Origin: Lantana camara
Lineage: Eukaryota > Streptophyta > Magnoliopsida > Lamiales > Verbenaceae
Reading direction: 5' to 3'
NCBI GenBank assembly: GCA_037501455.1
Contig: CM074863.1
Span: 12,706,001-12,770,000 of the forward strand
Length of the DNA stretch: 64,000 bases
Below are positions 24,139 to 35,622 of the stretch, piece by piece. The stretch's first letter is position 1. Every line of letters starts with the position of its first letter. The translations under genes and the position numbers were made by a program. The notes below the pieces were generated by a model that was not told the origin of the DNA, did not search any database, and saw only the letters and a list, made by a program, of their open reading frames with translations.

Positions 24139-27100
24139 ATGGCCCGGTATTACGATAATTGGGAGAGGTTGGTCGCAGCCGTGCTGGATAGAGAGAAGCT
24201 TCGGGAAATTGCCCGCGCCCCGTCTTTATCGTCTTCCAGCTTCAGTTCCAGAACATCAGGTAACAGCTTTTATTCTCTCGAAAATTTCCCTGGTAATTCA
24301 TTCTAAGTTCTAACTTCTAACCTCTTCTTTCAGAAAGATGCATAGTTAACATGGGGCCCGTAAAGTTTTTGGTTTCTGAAAAGAACAAGGTTTATATTTT
24401 TTAATTCTTTGGAATATGTTCTGGCAATCTGGATTATTCTCAAGCTAAATTAGTTTTGGAGAATTCATATATGGTTTATCTGAAAATTTTCCATGGATTT
24501 TGAAATATTATACTGATGTATCCGCTACCGAGGTACAACTGGTTAGATGTCCTAATGGCCGCCAGGTTCTAGTAGAGCTCTCAGGCTCAGCTAGTCAGCT
24601 AGCACATTCTACGAATGTAGAGAATGTGGTATTATGCCCCAAGGTAATAAATATTGGAGCAATTATATCTACACGCCCCCTAAAGTATGAAAATTACAAT
24701 TTATGCCCCTGTTATTTAGAATATTACACTTAACTAACCTTGGGTTGATTACATATATAATATATCTATATATATCCCATTTTTATCCTTCTTCATTACA
24801 TTGACAGAGAAAATTAGTTGAAAATGAGATAATATAATTTAGTGTTTTTAAGTTTTAACTAATTCAAGAGGGAACAACCACCCCCTTCTCCACGTCTAAC
24901 AGTATTCTTGTATTTCATTGCCCAGCTAAAACCCGAAAATTGGACACCAGCAATGCATCAGTTCCTTCCAACATCAACGTTGTATCGTACAGTGCCAAAG
25001 GCCTCCCTACTCCAAGATCAGAAGCTGAAATTCTGTCATCCCCTCATGTTAAGGCCTTCTCATTTAATGAGTTGACGAAGGCAACCAGAAAATTCCGACG
25101 CGACAGTCTTCTTGGGGAAGGAGGGTTTGGGTATGTTTTCAAAGGATGGATCGACGAGCATACTCTTAGTGCTGCAAAACCCGGCTCTGGATTGGTCATT
25201 GCTGTCAAGAGTTTGAATCGTGAAGGATTTCAAGGCCACAAAGAGTGGCTGGTATGTTTCTTCTTTACCTTTTCATGGTTCTGAATTTAAATAGAACGTT
25301 ACTCTTTGCCTTTTTTGAAAATTATGGCGGTGATTTGCAGGCAGAAATTAATTATCTGGGGAAATTACATCATCCAAACCTGGTAAAACTTATCGGGTAC
25401 TGCTTTGAGGGAGACCATCGGCTTTTGGTGTATGAGTTCATGCCGCAGGGAAGCCTGGCGAATCATCTTTTCAGTACATTTTCCCAATCATCTTTAGTTA
25501 TTTTTGTAACTTAGTTCTTGTCACGTATGTTCACATTTACTTGCATTTGTTTTTCCAGGGGGGGAGCAACCCCTTTCTTGGGATACAAGAATCAAGGTGG
25601 CAATAGATGCTGCACGAGGCCTATCTTTCTTGCACGAGGCTGAAGAACAAGTTATATATAGAGATTTTAAGGCTTCTAACATCCTTCTGGATGGGGTATG
25701 TTCACTCTGGTTTCTCTCATTCAACCAACCTTCCAATTAAAACATTTTCTTTTAAAACATTCAGACTAACTGTCACGCCCCAAACTCAGGACGTGACCGA
25801 CCGTGCCGTCGGTTGCATCCTAATGACACAAAGCCCTCTTAAACCATGCAACTAGAAAACATTTGTTTTGAATAATTGACTAAGAGTGCAAAATCCATCA
25901 ATAAAATCCAAATACTTCATGTTACAGAGCATCTAAATTAAAAAACACAACTTCTCAAATATATATGAGAAGTCATTAGCATCTATAGTTCCCATAAGAA
26001 AAATAAACAGATCCTAATCGAACTAGCTAATGAAACTAAAATGACAAAAGTCCTCGACAATATGAAATTAGATAAAATAAATAGATCCTGAATCCATCTT
26101 CTTGACCTCGAAACTTGGTTAAATATCTGAAAAACAATAGCAAGGGGTGAGCTGCATACTCAATAAGTAATTCCCTACTTTCTCTACCCGATAAAGCATA
26201 TTTAAAAAAAACTTTAGCATTTTATACGAATAATATCATGTGGATTTTCATATCAATAAACCATAACAATTTCCAAACAATGAGTCAATGAACAATTTAC
26301 AAGCTCAAAGAATAATACTAAGACCATCATTCTATTCCTAGGCAGGGTTGTCGGCTAAATGGATATCCATGGACAATAACCAAACAATAATCCAGTTGTA
26401 CTCCCGCTGGGCGGCCAAACAATGATGGAACTAGTTCCGGGCGCCAACAAATAACCCAATGGTCTAAAAAAATGATCCGATCAATCTATGAGCTCAATCA
26501 CATAATCATATTTTCATGAAAAATAACAATTTTCATGCGGAACGAAAAACAATAATTTTATTTATATGCTTGATCTTAATTTTCATAAAAACTCACAACT
26601 TCAAGAATATATTTTTCATCAAAACAATTTAATTGAAACCATACCAATAATTTAAGGAAAATATAATAAGGTAGAAATCGTCAAGAATTACTTACCTCGA
26701 GATATTTGAAATTCTAGGAAACCTTGATAGCTAATTCACGAAAGCTCTAAGTCGATGGTGGTGAATCTAATAATGAAATTCGAGAATTAGCTTAAATCTC
26801 AATAATTCGAATTGTAAATTCCCGAGTTACTGTAATTTCACTCTAATTCAAGATTAAATATACTAATCCTAGTGATCTAACTAAGTGTTGATCCCACTAT
26901 ACGACTAAAATACGAAAACAGGTGATACTAGGATTAATGAGAGAACTCAAAACTCAACCCATATTACTAATTATTCAGTCTATTCCATCTATACAGAAGA
27001 TATATTCTTACATCCATTATACAAGTATATATATTGGCTCCAGTAATAACCAATCAATATAGACTAACAATTTTAAATAGGTTGAATCATATGCCACTTA

Positions 27101-29851
27101 ACTACCCCCATGTTCAAGAACAATGCTATAATCTAATTCTAGTTATTAATACAACTATAAACGTGAACTTGCACGAATTTCCACTAAAACATGCATATTA
27201 ATGTACCTTAATTTGTAAGTACAAATCCGCTGCTATATGATGCCCACGTGTTATGGGTCGCACTTGGAGATAAGGTTGTGGCCAAAACTTGGAGGCGTTG
27301 GCTGCGGGCGATTCGGGAATATCGTCCCGCGGGTGTGGTGGAGTTGAAGGCCTTAACAAAGTGGGATCGGAATACTATTCGATATGGGTAATCCTTGATG
27401 TATGAGGATGATCTCCACCAAGTTTGGGGGCATTCCGAGTCCGTTTGGGCTTTGGAGTTGTGGTGCGACCGGGAGGCGGTCGGCAGCGCGGGGTTGGCAA
27501 AAGTACTTCGAGCAGGCGGATCAAACGAAGGAATTTCCTTAAGATATTTTATGGGGAGCTTCCTCCATGTGTTGGGGTGCTCTCTATGAAGTTTCAAGTC
27601 ATTTGGACACCGTTTGAGCAACGAACAAGCCTTGACAACAATCTGCTGTCACAAAGGGGTAGTTGCGGAAATTCAGCTAATTGCGTGGGCAATTCCCAAA
27701 CGATGGAGTCTCGGATGGGGCTCTAAGTGTATAGTATGATTATTGAAGTCAAGGGCTTCGTTTGAGCGAAAACGGCGGGCGATTTGGAGGTCGGATGCGG
27801 GATTTATGGAAAATCCGCGCTGCTCGGCTAGAAAGAGTGTCTAGTGGCGAGACAAAGGAAATTTTTTTTAAGAGTACTATAAGGGGGGCATGCATTGGTG
27901 AGCATCGGCCAGCCCTCCCCGTGCTGTGATGGCATTAAGCGAGCACCATGCCGGCAAGGGCTGCTAGCATGGGCCAGCACTAGGAACCTAAAAGAGGAAC
28001 TTAGTGTTCTCGGGCGGTTTGGGAACCAAACGAGCGGCGTGGGACGGTGGGATCCGCGTTGGGCATCAGTTAGGCCACAGAGGTTATGTATGAGTTCCCG
28101 CTAAGCCCAGCGGGCTGTCCCTTTGTTGCTAGACCCGAGAAACACCTCCAGGCCGATTGAGTGATCGGGACAAGTTCTCCAAAGTCCCGTGAACTAACTC
28201 GTGGATAAGTGCGAAGGGTTCACGCACGACACGGGGGTCCGTAGGCTTTAGATATGCGATTGTTGGGCAACAACGCATAGTGGGCATGACGGCAAGTTGC
28301 CTATGAGCTTGAATGCAAGTCCTAAGCTTCGTGCAGGACAATTGTGGGTTGATGGCAAGTTGAATTAGCCTTGGACTTACGAGTTGCCCTACTCGGGCGA
28401 GAAGCAAGCGAAGGCGCCAAGGCGCACCTAAGACCGAAGCGTCCCGAGCGAGCGACGAGCACGAGGATTGCGTGTTGGGCGCGCTAGCGACCCTTCATGC
28501 CGAGACGGAGCACGTATGCTCCCGTGCCATCAAGAGATGCATTGTTGGGATCCGAGATTGTGGGACGTATGGCAAGCATGCTAGCTTGTAGAACATGAAT
28601 GAACGAGTACCGAACACGAAGTGCGGTACAAGTAAGCGTTCGGAAGCTATCGCTAGTGCGCGAATGATGCTAAGTAGAGCAAGGGTCATCATAAAGACTT
28701 GAGGATGGAAGGCGTACCGAAGGTTTTGGAGAACCCGAGGGAGCCTCACGGGCGAAAAATTGTTCCGCTGCGCAAGTAAAAGAGTCCGCCCGTGACACCA
28801 CGTCAATTGTCGTTCGCTGTTTAGGGTGAGTTAGTCTCCCTAAATTCCTCTACGTATTTCTTCTTCTCACTTTCGCTATCTTCTGGATTCAGCACCGTTT
28901 TTCTTTCTCTCTAACTCTCTCTATTCACGATAAACTATTGAGTCTGAGTCTAAAATAACTCTCACTTCTAGGTTATTCCGCGTCGTGAGAGTCCCACTCC
29001 TATCACTAAGGGAGAGTCTTTTCTGTATCGTGGGAATCCCACTTCTATTATTTCTCTAAACCGTACCTATATCATTATCCTATAATACTATTATAATAAA
29101 ATATTCTTAAGTAAATAAATAAAAATAAAATAAGGAAACCGTGTTAAACTAACAATCCCGTTTATATAATTCAGGAATTCAATGCAAAGTTGTCCGACTT
29201 TGGTTTGGCCAAGGCAGGCCCCACTGGCGACAGAACGCACACTTCCACTCAAGTTATGGGCACGTTTGGCTACACTGCACCAGAATATCTTAAAACAGGT
29301 CAATAAATTAATATTCTTTCATCTTGGACATTCCTGTCAAGTGTTATAGTGTAATTTAGAAAAACATCCAAAACCAAAAGCTAACAACTTTATGTTCTTG
29401 AACAGGGCAATTGACAGCACAGTGTGATGTATACAGTTTTGGGGTCGTTATGCTGGAACTGCTGTCAGGGCGCCGTGCTTTTGACAGAACAAAGGTCGGT
29501 GTGGAGCAAAAACTAGTTGAATGGGCAAACCCGTACATGAATGACAAGAAAAAACAGTTCAAAATAATGGACACTAAACTGGAGGGGCAATACCCTCAGA
29601 AAGCAGCACTCACAGCCGCTACCATTGCTCTTCAGTGCTTAAGCCCAGAGCCAAAACTGAGGCCTCGTATGGCAGAGGTCCTAGCCACACTTGAAGAGAT
29701 ACAATCTCCTAAATCTGCAAACAGACATCTAAAGACACAGAATAAAGTGGACGCTGTTTCTATGTCTTGGATGAAGCGTCATTTTCCTATGAATATGACG
29801 CTGTTGCGATCACTGTTGCCGGCACACAGAAGGAATTCTCGTGCAAGATGA
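24139..29851 (+). CDS. Chimeric RLCK-VII kinase with 3.4-kb intron insertion and decayed ribbon exon
   Basis: Readable exons: 24139-24292 (YDNWERLV module), 24926-25251, 25341-25473, 25559-25695, 29175-29298 and 29406-29851, all in phase, 439 residues if joined. The zinc-ribbon exon is present but damaged near 24520-24645. Its acceptor and first codons are deleted, and CPNC has become CPNG. Because the intact ribbon exon is 138 nt and has phase 1 at both ends, skipping it keeps the frame. Kinase motifs are complete: [72 protein letters not shown]. The intron between the catalytic loop and DFG exons holds an insertion (25771-29147). Transcription through that intron decides whether this is a gene or a pseudogene; the coding exons themselves show no stop. 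Confidence 0.7.
24530..24645 (+). pseudogene. Decayed zinc-ribbon exon
   Basis: Reads [16 protein letters not shown] and then a scrambled second half with no CxxC pair. Compared with the same exon at 21372-21509, the splice acceptor and about 30 coding bases at the start are missing, the first CxxC has lost a Cys, and the second ribbon half is disrupted. It is probably skipped during splicing. Confidence 0.7.
25771..29147 (-). mobile_element. 3.4-kb insertion in a kinase intron, probably LTR-retrotransposon derived
   Basis: The host intron is interrupted between ...cattcagactaac and actaacaatcccg, which are continuous in the sister gene at 41041-41058. The 6-bp actaac flanks both sides (25765-25770 and 29148-29153), a likely target duplication. 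The left end reads tgtcacgccccaaactcagg, which on the minus strand is a ...ggggcgtgaca end common in plant Gypsy LTRs. The interior has an AT-rich half (25771-27200) and a GC-richer half (27200-28800) with no recognised gag or pol. It may be a large solo LTR or a gutted element; internal LTR boundaries were not found. Confidence 0.6.
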
Positions 29852-30567
29852 GGCGGGACTAGGCTGTACTCTGCTTAATTGTTATCTTGTTTTCTTTTGG
29901 TGGTTAGTCGTAAATTTACATAGGTTCATGTTTTGCTGTTTGTGTGCATTGGTGTGGGGTGTTTTTGACCTGCATAATGATTTACATATAAACCTCTGTC
30001 GGTTAAGATTAAGAAATGGGCCTCCGAATCGCACTGCCATTACCATACATGTTTTGAATTAAAATTCATCCTTCATTTGGAGAACCATAAAAACATATTC
30101 ATAAAACAGAGTAAACAATAAGCAACTAATCAATCTCTATAAAGAATTAGTCAAGGCGTTGAAACTTGAAAGTACCCAATTGCATCTGGCATGTATATTG
30201 AAGTTAAATTTTGTAAGCTATTCCCCGATTGCATGAACTCAGCTAAGTAAACCGACTGGTCTCCTGTCTCCACTATTCTTTATTTCCTTGTTGTTCATTA
30301 TTCATTAATGCATGATTTGACATAATGAGGAAATTGAGACAAAACCTATCAAAAGAAAAGCAATGGCCCATAAGGAAATTGAGAAGAAACCTTTCAAAAG
30401 ATAAGCATAAGCTATGGCCCATGATCTTTTAACTGAAGAAAATTTCAAAATTTGCTGAGATGAGAGAGTGATAAGTCTTGGTCAAGTTTTCTTATTATTT
30501 GTTGAGATGCTTCCCCGACTGTGCCTTATAAAGATTGGCAATCTGGAAGCCAGTGGTCAGGGTCATC
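29852..30567 (+). repeat. Cluster spacer
   Basis: Same order of blocks as the other cluster spacers: 3' UTR of the kinase, a cattcataaaacagagtaaacaata-like stretch, the aaattgagaagaaacctttc block and the leader before the next YDNWERLV exon. No independent gene seen. Confidence 0.7.
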
Positions 30568-30981
30568 ATGTCCCGGTATTACGATAACTGGGAGAGGTTG
30601 GTTGCAGCCGTGCTGGATAGAGAGAAGCTTCGGGAAATTGCGCGTGCCCCGTCTCTGTCGTCTTCCAGCTTCAGTTCCAGAACATCAGATAACTGCTTTT
30701 ATTCTCTCGAAAACTTCCCTGGTAATTCATTCTAACCTCTTCATTCAGAAAGATCATATAACCAGCAAAGCTAAGACGGGACCTGTAGAGATCATATTCC
30801 CTGGTGTAATGTGTTTTTGTGATTTCTATCAGAACTTGGTGATCATATTAATCTGTGGAAAATGTCTGCTACCGAAGTGCGACTGGTTAGATGTCATAAT
30901 TGTCGCCAGGTTCTAGTAAAGTTCCCAGATTTTATTGTCTACCAATGTGGAGGATGTGGTATCATACTCAAAGTTAATTAA
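30568..30981 (+). CDS. Short YDNWERLV module plus zinc-ribbon protein, kinase missing
   Basis: Exon 30568-30721 encodes the shared module and exon 30833 onward encodes VRLVRCHNCRQVLVKF then [11 protein letters not shown], with both CxxC pairs intact. The donor found after LK in the unit at 20980 is changed here (aaagttaatt instead of aaaggtaata). Reading through gives a stop at 30979-30981 and a protein of about 101 residues. A cryptic GT one base earlier would put the next exon (31240-31445) out of frame. No kinase exons follow. This may be a remnant of the ribbon gene that donated its exon to the chimeras, or a truncated copy that still makes a small ribbon protein. Confidence 0.5.
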
Positions 30982-31239
30982 CATTGGGGAAATTACATCT
31001 ACACCCCCTCTAAAGTATGAAAATCACAATTTACGTACGCCCCTGTTATTTAGAATATTACACTTTACTAACCTTGGGTTGATTACATATATCATGTATG
31101 TGTATACCATTTTTATCCTTTTTCATTACGTTGAGAAAAATAGTTGAAAATGAAATAGTATAATTTAGTATCTTTTAAGTCAAGAGGGGCAGTTTTCTGG
31201 ACTTGTAGTCTAATAGTCTTCCTGTATTTCTTTGCACAG

Positions 31240-31445
31240 CTAAAACCCGGAAATTGGACACCAACAATGCTGAATTATCCTCTCAAGAAACAGATTCTGA
31301 TGCTGAAAGTGAACATGATAGTGCTTTGAAAGAGAAGGAAGCTAGTCAACCCCAGACAAAATTTTCAACAGATAAAAGACAAGTCGGGATTGGTCCAAAC
31401 ATATTGTTGGTGCTTAGAGCGCATCAAAGAGACTGGAAAGATTGA
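31240..31445 (+). pseudogene. Downstream exon of the ribbon unit, without kinase
   Basis: Begins after a cacag acceptor and reads [20 protein letters not shown], like the start of the 21804 exon. It then continues as AESEHDSALKEKEASQ, an acidic and basic low-complexity stretch unlike the kinase, and ends at a stop at 31443-31445. In the 20980 unit the same beginning switches at DSDA into kinase sequence. This exon therefore probably shows the pre-fusion state. Confidence 0.6.
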
Positions 31446-32675
31446 AATATTGGCAGAATTTATTGTAATTTCTGCTTGATATTTCAATTTTTGTGTGCAT
31501 TTGAGTGAAAGTGTTTTTGATCTGCTTAATTATTATGTATAAACTTGTGTTGGTTATGAAGATGCGCCTTCAAATATTCAATTGACTATGCGTACCTACT
31601 CTACACACAATAATGTTAATGTCGTTCACTCCTACATGTTTTCAAATAAAGCCCACCCTTCATTTGGAAAACCATACAAATAAATGGATCAAACAGAGTA
31701 AATAATAAGCGAAATAGTTGCATTTGTATCCAAGTAAAATTTCTAAGTTATTTCCCATATGTGTCAAAATGTCTACCTTGACTCCTAATATCTGGATTCA
31801 TGCATAAGTAGTAAACCGATTGGCACTCTGCTATTCCTTACTTCTTTAGAGTTGATTAATGCATAACTTTGAGGGATGCAAAAGCTCGAGAGGACATTAT
31901 CATCTTACATGTGTACGGAACCAATTCTGACATGTGTACCGAACCAATTCGAAATGTAAGACTACAATCTCGAGGCTTATATTCAATAGCCCAAGCTTAC
32001 GCGATCTTTACCTTGTTCGGATTTCTCGGCTTTGGAGTAATGTGCTGACCATCAAGATTGGCCTGTACGAAGACCGCATCACATATATCTGATAGCTGGT
32101 CATGAGGTGGTAGCTTCGTAGCTGTAAGTATGGTGTTGACTGTTGAACATCTGATAACATACCCACCACACGATGACAGTTTCTAACCATAGAAGGCTCT
32201 CAAGTTGACTTGGATATTCTCTTGCTCAGTTTCTTTTGTCCTCGGGCTTAATTTCTTGCAGACGTGAAAAATTTGCAGAAGATTCACAAATCACATGCCT
32301 TTCCCGAATTGAGATCACTTGAGTGAGATAACCTATCAAGAGATTTAGAATCGCTACATACGAAAATTCATGGTGATATTTGATTAGCTTAGAAAGGTTA
32401 GTTGGAGAGGACACTGATTTCTACATGAACAAAAGTATCTACTTAGATTTTCTTTGAAATTAAGATAAAGGAAGGATATCAAAAGGTGCATTAGTGGTAC
32501 TCTTCTCTCTCAATTCCAGGAACCCGACGATCAAGCAAGAATACAATAAAGAAGGATGTTTACTCGAAAAGCACATAGCTTCAACTTTGTGATTCCATCA
32601 GCTATTTATCTTGAAATGCTTAATATGTTCGTATATAAATTGACGACAATGTGATTCTCCAGCAGGGCGATCTTC
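31446..32675. other. Intergenic DNA
   Basis: The first part (to about 31860) still resembles the cluster spacers. From about 31870 to 32640 the sequence is different and unrecognised. It contains a short direct repeat of acatgtgtac(c/g)gaaccaattc near 31907-31950. No coding region of known family was found on either strand. Confidence 0.5.
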
Positions 32676-34246
32676 ATGTCGAGTAATTACGACAACTGCA
32701 GAGGTTGGTGGAAGCTGCTGCTCGACAGGGAGAAGCTGCGGCAACTTGCCAGAGAAGACAGCTTGGAAACCATAACATCAGATTTCAGCTCCACAATTGA
32801 AGGAGAGCTTAGGGTTCGGATGTGCTGCGGGAATCTCTCGTTAACAACGATCTTAAGAAGGCGACTAGGGGATTTGGACCGGATTCCGTTATCGGTGAGG
32901 GGGATTTTGGACTTGTCTTCAAGGGACGGATTGAGAGAATGGGACAGGACCAGCTAAGCCTGGGTTGGGGATTCCTGTTGCTGTCAAAGCCCTAAATCAT
33001 GACGGAATTCGGGCTCCCACAGGCTGCCTGGTTTGCTTTCCCTCTCCTGATTTGATTAACCTTGAAATGATGAGTTTTTGATGTTAGAGTATTCTGAAAT
33101 TTGATTATTTCACAGGCTTAAAAACGCTCAATCATGGTGAAATTGGTCACTGGCTGGTTTGGATCCTTTTTCTCCATCTGATTAACCTTGAAATGGTTGT
33201 GCTGGATTTTTCTGATTTCTCATTATCTTGGCAGGTGGTGTGAAATTTTTGGGTGATCTTGCTCATCCTAATTTGCTTCAACTAATCGGTTATTGCGTTG
33301 GAGACAATCAGAGGCTCCTCGTCTACGAGTACATGGCTAAAGGAAGGCTTGGGGCAAAGTCTTTTCAGAAGTGAATGTTTGCTAGTGTTTGTATTCTTCT
33401 GCATTTATCTATGTCATTTTGTTGTCGGCGACATTGTCGGTTATGCATTTATTCCACTTTTTTGGATATGATTTTCGGTAATATATTTTTACATTGTCAA
33501 TTCTAGATGGATGGCAGCTTCCTTGGTTGATGAGGATGAGAATAGCTGTAGATGTTGCCAAGGGACTTGCTTTCCTGCATGAGGAAGCTGAAATACCCGT
33601 GATACATGGTGATATTAAGTCGTCAAACATTTTATTGGATGCTGTAAGTTGGTTGAGAACTTAGGGCCTCATATGCGTACAAGAGAAGATTATCAGACTG
33701 TCTGATTTGATTTACCTGTCTTGGAAATAGGAATATAATGCCAAACTTTCTTATTTTGGACTCGCCGGAGATGGACTGTATAAAGGAAAAAGTACTAGTG
33801 CTTCCTCATATATGAATATGCAGCCCCAGAATACGGCACGACAGGTAAGTATCAAATAATCGCGCTTTCATACTGTTTGTTTTCATTTTCTGATAAACAT
33901 CATTACTTTTCTGTTTTCAGGACATCTTACATCAAAAAGTGATGTCTATAGCTTTGGTGTTGTTCTTCTGGAGATACTGACAGGTCGGAGATTAATGGAT
34001 GAAAACCGGCCACATAATGAACAAAACCTTGTTGAATGGGCCAGGCCTTATTTTGGTAATAGGAAACTGTTGTACCGCTTGATAGATCCTCGTCTCGAAG
34101 GTCCAATCCCAATTAAAGGTGCCCGAAAAGCTTCAGAGGTGGCAGCCCGTTGCCTGAGCCAGGATCCGAAAGCCAGACCTCTGATGAGTGAAGTTGTTGA
34201 AGCTTTGAAGCCTTTGCCTAATCTCAATGACATGTCTAGTACTTAA
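32676..34246 (+). pseudogene. Diverged RLCK-VII pseudogene with YDN-type first exon
   Basis: Starts MSSNYDN, then a one-base loss disturbs the WERLV block, and DREKLRQLAREDS returns in frame. Kinase pieces follow with frame breaks: KKATRGFGPDSVIGEGDFGL, IPVAVKALNHDG in another frame, [20 protein letters not shown] (about 33250-33310), [24 protein letters not shown] sequence (about 33535-33590), [23 protein letters not shown], and a final exon (33922-34246) with [18 protein letters not shown] ending NDMSST. Catalytic HRD is HGD and DFG is YFG, so even a repaired protein would lack key catalytic residues. The 34246-side exon is clean, which suggests slow or recent decay. It is more distant from the other units than they are from each other. 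Confidence 0.75.
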
Positions 34247-35622
34247 TATCTGATGAAGAGTTTGTTCTCCAGAAATTTGGCAGCAGCGGCATCCTGCAAG
34301 CCCACCTCTCAAGCATAATGCAGCACTTGTTGATTAGTATCTTTAGTCGATGGCATTTGCAAGATACTAAAAGATTACGTATTTTGGTATTGAACATGTA
34401 GCGCCCCGTGCGTGGAGGCAAGCGTGGAGCCACCGAACGTGATGAAAATTACTAATAAATTGATAATATATTCGACTATGCCTACTCTTCACTTGGAAAA
34501 CCAAAAGAATAGATGCATAAAATAAAACAGAGTGAATAATATATAAGTAAAATTATTGAAGCTCTTTCACATTTCGCGTGTATATATTAAAGTAAGATCC
34601 CATATTTGACCTGTTGTAGTCCTTTCTCAGTTATTTTCGAGCGAAATATGTATCTTGACATATTAATATAATATTTGTTGTATTCATCAATAATATATTA
34701 TTTGGTATTGTGGTCTCTCATGCTGTTAATTTAATAATTGATCAAACAATGCAAAACCTGGTAGATTGGGTAAATTAAACCATATTTGTGGGATAAGCGG
34801 AAGCTGTTAACAATTATGGACCCCAACAATGGAGCATTTAGACTGTGCTGCCGTTGCTTTGAAGTTTCAAGTGTTTAAGCCTGAACGCAAAACTAAGGCC
34901 ATCTATGACTGAGGTCTCAAATTAAGCACCTGAAATGTAAAAGCAGAGGATCAGAACATCTCTTATGCTTATTTTGATTTACATTCTGAATGTGTGAAAA
35001 TGGATTGGATGGTTATATTGGTATTTCTGAAACTCCTGACCTGAGATGTTCCGCAACTCAATAACTATATTGGTACAGTATATATTAAGCCAAGAAAATT
35101 CACAAGCTGTTATTCTTCACTTAAATTCTTTGAATCTTAATGCCCTCTCAAAACAGAGGAAGCCCCAAGTCTTTTATTCCTTCTCTTAAAAGTTAAAACC
35201 AAAGGAAAAAGATAAACAGTAGGTTTTAATATAATATAAGCAAAAATTACGATTTTGTGACAGTAATTATAATTTGAATGATGGGTAATTATTGTACCAA
35301 AATTATAAATTTCTCCGACAAGATATAATATAAAACTATGAAGTGACAAAAAGGTAGTGAATTTTGGCGCCACCTGGGGCTGGGGCCAATGCCTTCATTC
35401 CGCGAAGCAACCCGAGGGAAATGATTAGACTCAAAAGCAGAATTCCTGTGTGTTACAACCCACACGGAAAATATCTCAATACCCAGAAATTGTAATTAGA
35501 GAATCAAAGAAATTCAGTAATAAATCTTTGTGAATGCTCTTGGGTTCATAATTTCATATATATTGATTCTTGAATTCTGAAACATCTGAGGATGGGTTTG
35601 TGTTTCTGAGATTAGCAGTGTA
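34247..35622. other. Intergenic DNA with BAR-unit upstream flank
   Basis: Apart from the kinase relic at 34748-34916, no gene is seen. From about 35340 the sequence (agtgacaaaaaggtagtga...ggggctggggccaatg) parallels 42395-42470 upstream of the other BAR-like unit, so this flank was duplicated together with the gene. Confidence 0.5.
34748..34916 (+). pseudogene. Relic of a kinase last exon
   Basis: Reads QNLVDWV, then with frame shifts IMDP-like, and AKLRPSMTEV, in the order of the kinase subdomain X-XI exon of the cluster. Internal stops and indels are present. It is an old fragment, without other kinase exons nearby. Confidence 0.65.

Noticed and set aside
27208..28806. Open frames of 70-137 codons in the intron insertion
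   Set aside because: GC-rich DNA gives long chance frames. None shows a retroelement or host domain, and they overlap on both strands.
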